Positions 16,536 through 26,442 of a stretch of DNA of 40,762 nucleotides are shown here, piece by piece. The first letter of the stretch is position 1, and every line of letters begins with the position of its first letter. Origin of the DNA: JACPDH01 sp051305935 (lineage in GTDB: Bacteria > Acidobacteriota > Thermoanaerobaculia > Gp7-AA8). The stretch covers positions 1 through 40,762 of the forward strand of contig JBPPMG010000314.1 in NCBI GenBank assembly GCA_051305935.1, written 5' to 3'. The translations under genes and the position numbers were made by a program. Below the pieces are notes generated by a model. It had not been told where the DNA came from. It saw only the letters and a program-made list of their open reading frames with translations, and searched no databases.

Positions 16536-17588
16536 TCAGTCCCGAAGAATCACCGTGCGCCGGGCCCAGCCGCCCATTCGTCTCGCATCATAGATGTGGA
16601 CGAGCGTTTCGGTTCCGCGGCGCTCGACTTCGTACGCGGGAAAGCGAAGCCACGTGACCAGCCCCCACGCGGAGGGATCCTGCTTCGCCCGCCGCCATTC
16701 CTCGGAATCGCGCGCGACCTCCACCGTGGTGGGAAGCAGCGTCAGCGAACGGTCTCGCCAGTCGAACTCGCCGTATCTGTAGACGGTGCCCGTTCTGGCG
16801 ACGATGCTCCAGTGCAGTGGATCGATGGGGTCGGGGGCGGCCATGATCTCGAGGACCGCCTCGCCCCGCCTTGCGAGGTCTCGAGTTACCGCGCTCTCGG
16901 TCGCCTCGTTGAGGACCAGCCGCGCGGCAATGTAAGCGCTGGCCACGATCAGCGCGACCGCCGGGAGTCGCTCTGCCAGACGGGGCCGTGCCAGTGGCGT
17001 CTTCCAGAGGAGCGCGAGGACGAGCACGAGAGCCACCGAGAGAAGAAGCGGCAGGTGCTCCGGCGAGCGTCTGGCCACGGTCCTGACGATCCAGGTGCCG
17101 ATGACGAGCCCGGTCACCAGGATGCCGGGCGTCGCCCGCTTCACCGCGAGGTATCCGACGCCGAGGGCGAGCCATAACCAGATGTCCATGATGAAGACGG
17201 CGTCCCCGTAGAACCATCGCCCGCTGAACGGCATCAGCCAGCGCATGCCATAGGTGTTGAGCCAGTCGAGCGTGGGATGCGACCAGATGGCGATGGCCGA
17301 GAGGATCAGCAGCCATCGGAAATCGGCGCGCCGCTCACCTCGACGGAGTCTGTCGATGAGCATCAGCAGCCCCGCCTGCAGCACCGGGAGAATGGCGAGC
17401 GCAAGCACTCCGTGCGTCCATCCCCTCCGGAATCCGAGGGCGAGATCGCTGTCAATGAGGTAGCAGACGCCGTCGAGGTCGGGAAGATTCGCGCCCACGA
17501 GAAGCGCGGCGCCGGCAAAGCGCGTCTTGTCGCCGAGGCGGGTCGCAGAAAGGTTGGCGCCGACGAGCGTATGCGTGAGGGGGTCCAA
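16536..17588 (-). CDS. YdjM/DUF457-type membrane-bound metal-dependent hydrolase
   Basis: The product is 350 residues. The opening MDPLTHTLVGANL, then GANLPDLDGVCYL, RRGWTHGVLAL and IWSHPTLDWLNTYG, contains the conserved His/Asp residues of the family. About six to eight hydrophobic segments lie between 60 and 235, such as LWLALGVGYLAV and LLLSVALVLVLALLW. The C-terminal ~110 residues appear soluble. The start is TTG: the DPLTHTL motif must be N-terminal, and no other start fits. Members have been linked to membrane phospholipid or stress responses, but the reaction is not established. It stands alone, 150 bases after the kinase gene on the same strand. Confidence 0.85.
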   Translation of the reverse strand: MDPLTHTLVGANLSATRLGDKTRFAGAALLVGANLPDLDGVCYLIDSDLALGFRRGWTHGVLALAILPVLQAGLLMLIDRLRRGERRADFRWLLILSAIAIWSHPTLDWLNTYGMRWLMPFSGRWFYGDAVFIMDIWLWLALGVGYLAVKRATPGILVTGLVIGTWIVRTVARRSPEHLPLLLSVALVLVLALLWKTPLARPRLAERLPAVALIVASAYIAARLVLNEATESAVTRDLARRGEAVLEIMAAPDPIDPLHWSIVARTGTVYRYGEFDWRDRSLTLLPTTVEVARDSEEWRRAKQDPSAWGLVTWLRFPAYEVERRGTETLVHIYDARRMGGWARRTVILRD

Positions 17589-17595
17589 GGATCAA

Positions 17596-17601
17596 ATCGT
17601 A
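17596..17601 (-). promoter_or_regulatory. Candidate -10 box of the DUF457 gene
   Basis: TACGAT on the minus strand ends 7 bases before the TTG start at 17588, with no Shine-Dalgarno sequence between them. This is another short-leader arrangement. Confidence 0.3.
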
Positions 17602-17737
17602 CCGCAGGGTGGACGTTCTTTCCCGGTCGTGTCGAGTCTCGAGAGGCGGGTTCGCGGGATGCCCCTGCGGCGTCTGCGGCCATTGGAGCGGGGAGGCGTT
17701 CGTCGCGTCCCGACTCCAGCGCCTGAGCGCGAGCGAA

Positions 17738-20176
17738 TCAGTGAGGCCGGGAGAGCACCGCGGCGATTCTCTTCAGCCAGTCGAGCTCGGTGCATTCGAA
17801 GGCCAAATTCCGGTCTCTGGTCAACTCGACTTCCAGCCGGTTCTTCACGACCGCAAAACTCTTTACCTCTGCCCAGGGGGCCTGGACCGCGTGCTCCTTT
17901 TCTTCGTCCGGGATGAAGTTGATGCCCGATTCGGTCACAACGAGTTGCCCTTCGCACCGGCCGACGAAACGGTGGACGTGCCTGCTCTTGAACGTATGGG
18001 GCGTGACCTCGGCGAGATCGATGCGAAACTTCAGTTCCGAAGAGTGCGCGGAAAGCGCCGTCGTGCTGTGTTCGCGATCGCCTCCCAGCTCGAATCCTTT
18101 CTCGAGGTGGTGGAGCGCTCCGCGGAGATTCCCGCTCTTCTCCAGCACCCGGCTCAGCTGGATGTTGTACGTGGGGTTCCGAGGTTCGAGCTTGCACGCG
18201 CGGGTGAGGTTCTTCGTAGCTTCGGTCAGCTCGTTCCGCGCGAAATTGCTGCGCCCCAGCGAGTAGAACGCGGCTGCGTTCCGTGGATCCGCCTTCGTCA
18301 GCCTGCCGAATTGCCTGACGGCCTCTGCATAGTTCCCCGTCGCGAAGGCCTTCTCCCCCGCGAGCTTCGCGCGATCCAGGTCGCCAGCCGCCTGTGTCCT
18401 GGACTGCGCGGCCTGCGCCGCCTCGAGCTTCGTCAGGATCTCGACGTCGTCCGGAAAGTCTTCGAGCAGCATGTCCAACGCCGCCTCGACCTCGCCGGTC
18501 TTACCCCGCTTCGCCAGTTCGTCGACCTGCTGCAGCGCTCGCGTTCGGATTTCCGCCTCGAGCGCTCGCGCTTCCGTATTGTCAGGATCGAGGGAGAGGA
18601 CAGCCGTCACGAAGTGCAGCGCATCCTTGCCGTCGCGCCCCACGACGAGGCCCTGGCTCAACGCCTCCCGTGCGTTGCGCAGCAACTCCGCGACCGCAGA
18701 GGTTGGGGCGTCGGGGACGGGCTTGACCTCCACCGCGGCGGCCGGTGGCGGGGGCGCGGTTCCTCCGGGGATCCGCGTGAGTACGACGAGAGCCACAATG
18801 ACGATGACCGCTACGGCGGCGCCGACAGGAAGCATCCAGCCGCGTCGCCCTCGAGGCAGCGCGGCATCGGTGGAGTCCTCGACGGATCGGCTTGCGGTGT
18901 TCGCCCGAGCTGGCTCGGGGGCGTCTCCATTCAACGGAACTGCTTCAGTGCGGGACGCGTCGCTCCCATACGAATCGCGCGGTAAAAGCGGCGAAGCGGA
19001 GGATGGGACCGCGGGTGTTCTTCCGCTCGGGGGGCCTACGTTCGAGATCGTGAAGGACCAGTCCTCCGGGTTCTCGGCATCTTCCTCGGGTCTCTCCCGG
19101 CTGGGGGGAATTGGGGCCGAGGTGGAGTGCGGACCGCCAGTGAAGGCCGTCGGAGCGTCGGAGTTCCGCGCGCGCTCGCTCCGGGGACCCCTGCCCCGCT
19201 CGAGACTGACTACGGCGCTCGGTGAGCTCCCGAGTGCTTCACCAGAGTCCTGGATCGACTGCGACGAATCGGCGGCATCAGCAGTCTCCCTCGGTGTGGG
19301 AAGCGTCGCAGAACGCTCGTGCGCGCTCGCGGGCGCGAGTTGCGCATCCTGAAGCAGCCGCTCGAGGATCAGCCCGAGCTCCGCGCAGGTCTGGTAGCGA
19401 TCGGCCGGATTCTTGGCCAGGACTTTGTCCAGGATGGGATCGAAGTCCGGCAGGAGAGTGGGCTCCCGCTCGTGTTCCAGCACCGACGCGTGCCTGTCGT
19501 TGACGATCTTGTAAATGACGGACGTCGCATGCTCACCCTTGAAGGGTTTCTGACCCGTCAGCATCTCGTAGAGAACGACGCCTAACGAAAAAATATCCGA
19601 GCGACGGTCGACCGACTTGCCCATGATCTGCTCGGGCGACATGTAGCTGGGGGTGCCCATGACCATGCCGGCCTGGGTCAGGCTGGAGGAGTCCATCCTG
19701 GCGATGCCGAAGTCGACCACTTTCAACTTGTCGTCGCGCGTGAGCATGATGTTGCCGGGTTTGATGTCGCGATGAACGATGCCGGCGTTGTGCGCGTAGT
19801 CGAGCGCGTTGCAGAGCTGAATGAAGAGCCTGAGGATTCGGGTCTGCGACAACGGGTGCTCCCGCGCGACCAGATCGTCGAGGTTGCATCCGTCGACGTA
19901 CTCCATGGCGATGTACGGCTCGCCTTCCTCGTCGCCGCCGACGTCGTAGATCGTGGCGATATTCGGGTGCGACAGCCGCCCGGCCGACTGCGACTCGCGC
20001 ATGAATCGGGTGAGGAAGTCCGCGCGCGCCGCTTCGGGCTGGCCCTTCTGGGAGAGGATCTGCTTGATCGCCACAATCCGGTCGATCTTCGGGTCGCGAG
20101 CCTTGTACGCGATGCTCTGCCCGCCTCGCCCGAGCACCTCGAGGATCTCGTATCGACCGAGCTTGGTGCCTATCAT
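17738..20176 (-). CDS. Membrane-anchored Ser/Thr protein kinase with TPR and PH-like C-terminal region
   Basis: The product is 812 residues from the ATG at 20176. Kinase domain (about 9-275): glycine loop LGRGGQSIAYKA, Lys38 in VAIKQI, catalytic HRDIKPGN (Asp137), DFG at 155-157, and activation loop ending GTPSYMSPEQ; all catalytic residues are present. Residues 280-445 form a Ser/Pro-rich linker. One membrane segment lies at about 449-468. TPR-like helices follow (about 495-725). The last ~80 residues (VGRCEGQLVVTESGINFIPD) look like a PH-type domain. I chose this start because it puts the kinase domain at the N-terminus and AAGAAT lies 8 bases upstream. The frame is open to 20440, but that part has no recognisable domain. 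Confidence 0.88.
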   Translation of the reverse strand: MIGTKLGRYEILEVLGRGGQSIAYKARDPKIDRIVAIKQILSQKGQPEAARADFLTRFMRESQSAGRLSHPNIATIYDVGGDEEGEPYIAMEYVDGCNLDDLVAREHPLSQTRILRLFIQLCNALDYAHNAGIVHRDIKPGNIMLTRDDKLKVVDFGIARMDSSSLTQAGMVMGTPSYMSPEQIMGKSVDRRSDIFSLGVVLYEMLTGQKPFKGEHATSVIYKIVNDRHASVLEHEREPTLLPDFDPILDKVLAKNPADRYQTCAELGLILERLLQDAQLAPASAHERSATLPTPRETADAADSSQSIQDSGEALGSSPSAVVSLERGRGPRSERARNSDAPTAFTGGPHSTSAPIPPSRERPEEDAENPEDWSFTISNVGPPSGRTPAVPSSASPLLPRDSYGSDASRTEAVPLNGDAPEPARANTASRSVEDSTDAALPRGRRGWMLPVGAAVAVIVIVALVVLTRIPGGTAPPPPAAAVEVKPVPDAPTSAVAELLRNAREALSQGLVVGRDGKDALHFVTAVLSLDPDNTEARALEAEIRTRALQQVDELAKRGKTGEVEAALDMLLEDFPDDVEILTKLEAAQAAQSRTQAAGDLDRAKLAGEKAFATGNYAEAVRQFGRLTKADPRNAAAFYSLGRSNFARNELTEATKNLTRACKLEPRNPTYNIQLSRVLEKSGNLRGALHHLEKGFELGGDREHSTTALSAHSSELKFRIDLAEVTPHTFKSRHVHRFVGRCEGQLVVTESGINFIPDEEKEHAVQAPWAEVKSFAVVKNRLEVELTRDRNLAFECTELDWLKRIAAVLSRPH

Positions 20177-20485
20177 TTGGGGCAATTCTTGCACGGATGC
20201 GGTGCTTTCGGGACGGTTCCGACGCAGCTGCACCCGTGGGAAGCAGGCGACAGGATCGACGTGGAGCGCTCCCTCGGCTGCCCGCGCCCCATCCCCCTTG
20301 CGACGAAAGTCGTGATTGCGGCGGGGCTCCTCTTGTATGCCTCGGCAAGGAATCAGTGACAAGGCGCGCAAGCCGCGGGACGGCCCGAAGAAGATGCAAC
20401 TTCGTGATGCAGGATGAGTAGAGACTCGTTTGGAAAGCATGCAAACGCCCGAGTCCCTTCAGGCCTGAGAAAGGAACACAGACCA
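20177..20485. other. Divergent regulatory region, kinase / DUF5916
   Basis: This 309-base gap separates two divergent genes. It holds AAGAAT (20185-20190, minus strand), 8 bases before the kinase ATG, as a candidate -10 box. It also holds a stem-loop at 20423-20455 and AGAAAGGA near 20468-20475, the likely ribosome-binding site of the DUF5916 gene. No small gene is evident. Confidence 0.4.
20423..20455 (+). promoter_or_regulatory. Stem-loop in the DUF5916 leader
   Basis: CGTTTG (20427-20432) pairs with CAAACG (20442-20447), and GACTC (20423-20427) with GAGTC (20451-20455), with a CCC bulge on one side and the loop GAAAGCATG. It lies about 30 bases before the DUF5916 start codon. It could be an operator or an RNA hairpin; it has no T-run and does not look like a terminator. 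Confidence 0.3.
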
Positions 20486-22774
20486 ATGCGACGGACGAAC
20501 GAACGTCTCGACGGCAGCGCGCCATCCCGGCCGCATCCCCCTTCACTGCTGCTTCTGCTTGCGCTTGGCGCTCTCACCCTCTCAGCCGGGGCAGCGAGGG
20601 CGCAACTCGCCGAGGCGGCGCCGCCGGCTCGCGTGCCCTATTCGGTTCAGCGAACGAGCGACGAGATCCGCGTAGACGGCCGTCTCGAGGAGCCGGTCTG
20701 GTCCGGAGCCCCGACCTTCGAGCTCTCGTGGGAGACGTCTCCCGCCGAGAACATCCCGGCGCGAGTTCGCACGGAAGCCTGGATCACCTTCGACAGCAAC
20801 AACCTCTACGTCGCGTTTCGCGCCACGGATCCCGAGCCGCAGAAGATCCGTTCTCGGGTCACCGACCGCGACAACGCCTTCCAGGACGACTTTGTCGGCA
20901 TTGCCATCGACACGTTCAACGACGAGCGCCGGGCCTTCGAGTTCTTCGTGAACCCGGCGGGTGTGCAGATGGATCTCACGCAGAACGAGCACACCGGGAA
21001 CGAGGACGCCTCGTGGGACGCGATCTGGGACAGCGCGGGGCAGGTCGGCGAGGCCGGATACACGGTGGAGATGAGGATCCCGTTCTCGTCGCTCCGCTTT
21101 CCCGACGCGACCTCGGGCATCACCTGGGGGATCGACGCGATCCGGATCTATCCCCGCGATCAGCGGTATCGGCTCGGGCTCCATCCGCTGGAGCGGGGAA
21201 ACAACTGCTACCTCTGCCAGGCGTCGAAGCTCGTCGGAATCGAGGGAGTGCGCCCGGCGCGCTCGATCGAGCTCGACCCGACGCTGACGAGCTCGCAGAC
21301 GAGTGTCCGGAACGAGTTTCCCGACGGCGACATGGAGAGCGGCGAGACCGACACCGAGCCCGGTCTCACGGCACGGTGGGGAATCACGCCTAACATGATG
21401 CTCAACGGCACGATCAACCCGGACTTCTCTCAGATCGAGGCCGACGCGGCCCAGCTCGACGTCAACACGCAGTTCGCGCTCTTCTACCCGGAGAAACGCC
21501 CGTTCTTCCTCGAAGGTGGCGACATCTTCGAGACGCGGTTCAACGCGATGTACAGCCGGAACATCGCCGAGCCCGACTGGGGGGTCAAGCTCACCGGGAA
21601 GACGGGAAAGAACGCCGTCGGCGTAATCGTGGCGCAGGACGCGCGAACGAACTTCCTCATTCCTTCCTCGCAGTCTTCGGCGCTCGCCTCGCTCGACGAG
21701 GAGAACATCTCGACCATGCTCCGCTACCGTCGCGATCTTTTCGGAGCGACGACCGGCGGGCTCTTCTACACGGGTCGCGAGGGCGACGAGTTTCACAACC
21801 GGCTCCTCGGCGGCGACGTTCTCTTTCGATGGAAGGACACCGAGGCCGCGCGCATCGAGATACTCGGCTCGCAGACGCTGTATCCAGAGTCGATCGCGCG
21901 GGAGTTTGGCCAGCGCACGGACGAGGCGTCGGACTTCGCCCTCCGCACCGTCTACCAGCACACGTCCCGGAACTGGATGTGGTACGTACTCTACCGGACG
22001 GTCGGTGAGGACTTTCGCGCCGACCTCGGATTCGTGCCGCAGGCGGATTTCGTCGAGCGCGGAGGAACTCTGGAGCGGGCGTGGTATCCCGACAAGGCAG
22101 GCTGGAGCCAGTGGCGCACCGGAGTGTTCGTTTCGGATTTCGAGGACCAGTCGGGCCAGCACCTGGAGCGCCAGGTCGATCTGTACACCTGGGCCCAGGG
22201 CCCGCGGCAATCGTTCGTTCAGTTGGACGTGGTCGAGGCCGACCGTTTCTACGACGGCAGGCTGTTCGACACCGACGAGGTGCGGCTCCGCGGAGAGATC
22301 CAGGCGACCGCGGGGATCTTCGCGTACGTTTCCGCCGTCGCGGGCGATCAGGTCGACTTCGCGAATGCGCAGCAGGGCACGCGTGTGAGGATCGACCCCG
22401 GCGTCCGGCTGGACCTGGGCAGACACCTCCGCCTCAATCTAGATCACAGCCGTGAAACGCTCGACGTCGACGCCGGCAAGCTCTACACGGCCAACCTCAG
22501 CCAGGTGCGCGCGACCTACCAGTTCAACGTGCGGACGCTCGTTCGGTGGGTCGGGCAGCATCTCGATGTCGAGCGCGATGCCTCTCTCTATTCGGGCGCA
22601 GTCTCTCCCCGCAGTCGCGACTTCTTCAACCAGCTGCTCTTCTCCTACAAGATCAACCCGCAGACGGTCTTCTTCGCCGGTTACTCGGACGTCTACGCCG
22701 GTGACGACCAGATCGATCTCACGCAGCAGAGCAGGACACTGTTCGTGAAGTTCGGCTACGCGTGGCTGATGTAG
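20486..22774 (+). CDS. DUF5916 family protein: CBM9-like domain plus outer-membrane barrel
   Basis: The product is 762 residues. A signal peptide (about 20-42, LLLLLALGALTLSAGAARAQ) is followed by a CBM9-like domain (about 55-235): DEIRVDGRLEEPVWSGAP, ITFDSNNLYVAFRATDPEP, DDFVGIAIDTFNDERRAFEFFVNPAGVQMD and GYTVEMRIPFSSLRFP. The remainder is the DUF5916 region, with INPDFSQIEADAAQLDVNTQFALFYPEKRPFFLEGGDIF and many barrel-like strands up to LFVKFGYAWLM. The function is unknown; an outer-membrane location is inferred. The ATG at 20486 has AGAAAGGA upstream; an earlier in-frame ATG at 20414 would place a charged segment before the signal peptide. The NtrC-type gene follows 61 bases downstream. 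Confidence 0.9.
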   Translation: MRRTNERLDGSAPSRPHPPSLLLLLALGALTLSAGAARAQLAEAAPPARVPYSVQRTSDEIRVDGRLEEPVWSGAPTFELSWETSPAENIPARVRTEAWITFDSNNLYVAFRATDPEPQKIRSRVTDRDNAFQDDFVGIAIDTFNDERRAFEFFVNPAGVQMDLTQNEHTGNEDASWDAIWDSAGQVGEAGYTVEMRIPFSSLRFPDATSGITWGIDAIRIYPRDQRYRLGLHPLERGNNCYLCQASKLVGIEGVRPARSIELDPTLTSSQTSVRNEFPDGDMESGETDTEPGLTARWGITPNMMLNGTINPDFSQIEADAAQLDVNTQFALFYPEKRPFFLEGGDIFETRFNAMYSRNIAEPDWGVKLTGKTGKNAVGVIVAQDARTNFLIPSSQSSALASLDEENISTMLRYRRDLFGATTGGLFYTGREGDEFHNRLLGGDVLFRWKDTEAARIEILGSQTLYPESIAREFGQRTDEASDFALRTVYQHTSRNWMWYVLYRTVGEDFRADLGFVPQADFVERGGTLERAWYPDKAGWSQWRTGVFVSDFEDQSGQHLERQVDLYTWAQGPRQSFVQLDVVEADRFYDGRLFDTDEVRLRGEIQATAGIFAYVSAVAGDQVDFANAQQGTRVRIDPGVRLDLGRHLRLNLDHSRETLDVDAGKLYTANLSQVRATYQFNVRTLVRWVGQHLDVERDASLYSGAVSPRSRDFFNQLLFSYKINPQTVFFAGYSDVYAGDDQIDLTQQSRTLFVKFGYAWLM

Positions 22775-22810
22775 GCGCGACTGAGCCGGGGACGTGGCGG
22801 GGGCGTTGCG

Positions 22811-22816
22811 TATAAT
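22811..22816 (+). promoter_or_regulatory. Consensus -10 box TATAAT before the NtrC-family gene
   Basis: TATAAT matches the sigma70 -10 consensus exactly. A start about 7 bases downstream gives a leader of roughly 13 bases carrying GAGGCGAGGG before the ATG at 22836. This argues against the ATG at 22815, which lies inside the box. No good -35 hexamer is seen at the usual distance. Confidence 0.45.
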
Positions 22817-22835
22817 GGCGGCCGAGGCGAGGGAC

Positions 22836-24218
<1,383 letters not shown>

Positions 24219-24222
24219 GCCG

Positions 24223-25029
24223 ATGGACTCGCGTCCGATCGGAGTCTTCGACAGCGGTGTCGGCGGCCTCACGGTGTTTCGCGAGATCGCGCGCGCTCTC
24301 CCGAACGAACCGCTCGTCTATCTTGGCGACTCGGCGCGTGTCCCCTACGGGACGAAGTCGCCGGAGACCGTCCAGCGCTACGCGAGGGAAGCGGCGCACT
24401 ATCTTCTCGAGCACGGCGTGAAGATGCTCGTAGTCGCATGCAACACCGCGACCGCGGCAGCGCTGCCGCTTCTCGAGGCGGAGTTGCCGATCCCGGTCGT
24501 CGGCGTCGTCGCGCCGGGCGCGCGGGCCGCGGCCGTCGCGACGAGGGGGCGCGTCGGCGTCATCGCGACGGAAGGGACGGTGCGGTCGCGAGCCTACACG
24601 CGGGCGATCAACGCGATCTCGCCGGGCATCGAGGTGCTCGAGCAGCCGTGCCCGCTCTTCGTCGCACTTGCCGAGGAGGGATGGGCCGGCACGAACGTCG
24701 CGCGCGAAGTCGCCGAGGTCTATCTCGCCCCGCTGTTGAAGGAGCGGATAGACACACTCGTGCTCGGCTGCACGCACTATCCGATTCTTCGCGCGACGAT
24801 CGCAGGAGTGACCGGCCCCGGCGTCACGATCGTCGATTCGGCAGAGACGACCGCGCACGCGGTCGAGGCCGCATTGCGGGAGAGCTCGCTGTGCGCCGAC
24901 GACGCGGATCCGAAATACCAGTTCCTCGTGACCGACGCCGCGGAGCGTTTTCTGCGGATCGCGGAAGCGTTTCTCGATCATCCCGTCGACCACCTCGACC
25001 TCGTCGACATCGCGCACGATCGGTTGTAG
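24223..25029 (+). CDS. murI: Glutamate racemase
   Basis: This 268-residue cytoplasmic enzyme makes D-glutamate for peptidoglycan. It begins PIGVFDSGVGGLTVFREI with Asp10, carries LVYLGDSARVPYGTKS, and has both catalytic cysteines: Cys73 in VVACNTATAAAL and Cys183 in LGCTHYPIL. Length and motifs are complete. It lies 4 bases downstream of the NtrC-family regulator and is probably cotranscribed with it. Its last bases are copied in the tandem duplication that follows: the stop region at 25002-25029 recurs at 25111-25137. Confidence 0.96.
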   Translation: MDSRPIGVFDSGVGGLTVFREIARALPNEPLVYLGDSARVPYGTKSPETVQRYAREAAHYLLEHGVKMLVVACNTATAAALPLLEAELPIPVVGVVAPGARAAAVATRGRVGVIATEGTVRSRAYTRAINAISPGIEVLEQPCPLFVALAEEGWAGTNVAREVAEVYLAPLLKERIDTLVLGCTHYPILRATIAGVTGPGVTIVDSAETTAHAVEAALRESSLCADDADPKYQFLVTDAAERFLRIAEAFLDHPVDHLDLVDIAHDRL

Positions 25030-25049
25030 GCAAGGCGCCCCGCCTTGCC
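25026..25049 (+). repeat. REP-like hairpin 1 (GTAG foot)
   Basis: GTAG at 25026-25029, then the perfect inverted repeat GGCAAGGCG / CGCCTTGCC with loop CCC (arms 25029-25037 and 25041-25049). Confidence 0.75.
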
Positions 25050-25083
25050 CGCCAGGCGAAAGAGAATCGATTCACGCGGATCT

Positions 25084-25107
25084 GCGAGGGCGGGACGCCC
25101 TCGCTAC
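25084..25107 (-). repeat. REP-like hairpin 2 (inverted)
   Basis: Arms GCGAGGGCG (25084-25092) and CGCCCTCGC (25096-25104) with loop GGA, then CTAC (25104-25107), which is GTAG on the minus strand. Confidence 0.75.
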
Positions 25108-25133
25108 AAGCGTCGACATCGCGCACGATCGGT

Positions 25134-25157
25134 GTAGGCAAGGCGTCCCGCCTTGCC
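25134..25157 (+). repeat. REP-like hairpin 3 (GTAG foot)
   Basis: GTAG at 25134-25137, arms GGCAAGGCG (25137-25145) and CGCCTTGCC (25149-25157), loop TCC. It differs from hairpin 1 by one loop base. Confidence 0.75.
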
Positions 25158-25191
25158 TGCTCGGCGCAGACCGAACGATTCAGGTAATTCC

Positions 25192-25215
25192 GCGAAGGCG
25201 GGACGCCTTCGCTAC
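25192..25215 (-). repeat. REP-like hairpin 4 (inverted)
   Basis: Arms GCGAAGGCG (25192-25200) and CGCCTTCGC (25204-25212), loop GGA, CTAC at 25212-25215. Compared with hairpin 2 one stem pair has changed on both sides (G-C to A-T), so the pairing is preserved. Confidence 0.75.
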
Positions 25216-25218
25216 AAA

Positions 25219-26442
25219 CTACTCGTGGCGCAGCGCGTCCACGGGCTGCAGCCGCGCTGCGCGAGCTGACGGGATGATGCTTGCGAGCAACGAGACCACG
25301 ATCGTGAACGACGCGATGACGGCGAGGTCGAGCGGCCGCGTGACGAAGGGTATCGAGCTGACGAAATAGACCTGCGCGATCTCCGGGCCGAACGACACCA
25401 GCTCGAAGCGGGTCAGGATCCAGCAGACGACGACGCCGAGCCCGATGCCGATTGCGGTCCCGCCGATCCCGACGAGCAGTCCGTACCAGACGAAGATCCT
25501 GCGAATGAGCGACCGCGTAGCCCCCATCGACGCGAGGATGCCGATCTCCCGCCGCTTCTCGTGTGCCGTCATCACGAGTGTGGAGACGATGTTGAACGTC
25601 GACACGAAGACGATCAGTCCGAGAACGATGAAGAGCACGAACTGCTGCATGCGCAGAAGCTCGAAGAGCTGGCCGTTCATCTGCTTCCACGTCGTGACCG
25701 CGAACCGTTCGCCGGTCGCGGCAGCCACTGCGGCCGCCGTCGCATCGAGATCGGCCCCGGCCGTCATGTCGATCTCGATGAGGTTCGCCGAGCCCTGCAT
25801 GTCGAATAGCTCGCGTGCGGAATCGAGGTCGAGGAAGACCCACGACGCGTCGAACTCGTGAAAGCCGGTCTTGTAGACGCTTGCGACGATGAACCCGCGG
25901 CTGCTGGGCATGACACCTTCGCCGCTCTTCGTCGCGACGGTCACCGTCAGCGCGTCGCCCTGCTGTAGTCGCAGACGTCGCGCGAGGTGATGCCCGACGG
26001 CGATCCCGGGCGCGTCATCGTTCCCCGCCCCACGAAGCCCGTTGCCGATGATCCGCTGCATCATCGGCGAGCGCGCCGCGCGCGAAGGGTCGATCCCCTT
26101 CATCATCACCTGCTCGCCCCCGGGCGAGCCTTCGGAGGCGACGAGGGACTGATGGAAGATGACCGGCGACGCCGCGGCGACACCCGGGCTCTTCCGGATC
26201 GTTTCGAGCATCGATTCGAGCCCTTCGATCGGGCCGCGGAAGGAGTAGAGGAAGATCTCGGAGTTGCCCGCGCGCAGCTTCTTCTCGAGGTCGAGCCTGT
26301 AGCCGGTCATGAGCGCCATCGAGACGACCAGCGACAACACGCCGATCACGAGGCCGAGGAGCGAGGCGAGGCCGGCGGCGGATACGAGCCGGTCGGTCGG
26401 GCGCCGGAAGTAGCGCCACGCGATCATCCTCGCAAGGCTCAC
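25219..26442 (-). CDS. Lipoprotein-releasing ABC transporter permease (LolC/LolE family)
   Basis: The product is 407 residues. It starts MIAWRYFRRPTDRL, typical of LolC/E. One membrane helix follows (about 22-46), then a periplasmic domain (about 47-265) and three helices (about 270-295, 315-345, 370-392). TAHEKRREIGILASMGATRSLIRRIF is the cytoplasmic coupling region, and the C-terminus ARAARLQPVDALRHE is the usual ending. These permeases, with the LolD ATPase, extract lipoproteins from the inner membrane for delivery to LolA. No lolD is in the window, and one permease cannot be assigned to C, E or a merged LolF by eye. The GTG start overlaps the carA stop by four bases (GTGA). Confidence 0.88.
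   Translation of the reverse strand: MSLARMIAWRYFRRPTDRLVSAAGLASLLGLVIGVLSLVVSMALMTGYRLDLEKKLRAGNSEIFLYSFRGPIEGLESMLETIRKSPGVAAASPVIFHQSLVASEGSPGGEQVMMKGIDPSRAARSPMMQRIIGNGLRGAGNDDAPGIAVGHHLARRLRLQQGDALTVTVATKSGEGVMPSSRGFIVASVYKTGFHEFDASWVFLDLDSARELFDMQGSANLIEIDMTAGADLDATAAAVAAATGERFAVTTWKQMNGQLFELLRMQQFVLFIVLGLIVFVSTFNIVSTLVMTAHEKRREIGILASMGATRSLIRRIFVWYGLLVGIGGTAIGIGLGVVVCWILTRFELVSFGPEIAQVYFVSSIPFVTRPLDLAVIASFTIVVSLLASIIPSARAARLQPVDALRHE

Larger units (their letters stand above)
25002..25215. repeat. Tandem duplication of a two-hairpin REP/BIME-like unit
   Basis: The unit starting at 25002 (CGTCGACATCGCGCACGATC, the murI tail) recurs at 25111, a period of 109 bases. The first 50 bases of each copy are nearly identical (one base missing and two substitutions in copy two). 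Each copy holds two perfect 9-bp-arm hairpins facing each other, the first preceded by GTAG and the second followed by CTAC. The region fills the gap between murI and the LolC/E permease gene. The hairpins may also act as a bidirectional transcription stop or mRNA 3' stabiliser between these convergent genes. Confidence 0.8.

Noticed and set aside
20582..22426. 614-codon minus-strand frame opposite the DUF5916 gene
   Set aside because: Antisense shadow of a recognised family; no motif.
25002..25215. CRISPR array from the repeated hairpins
   Set aside because: Only two units, repeats are palindrome pairs with GTAG feet, and the spacers are related to each other and to murI.
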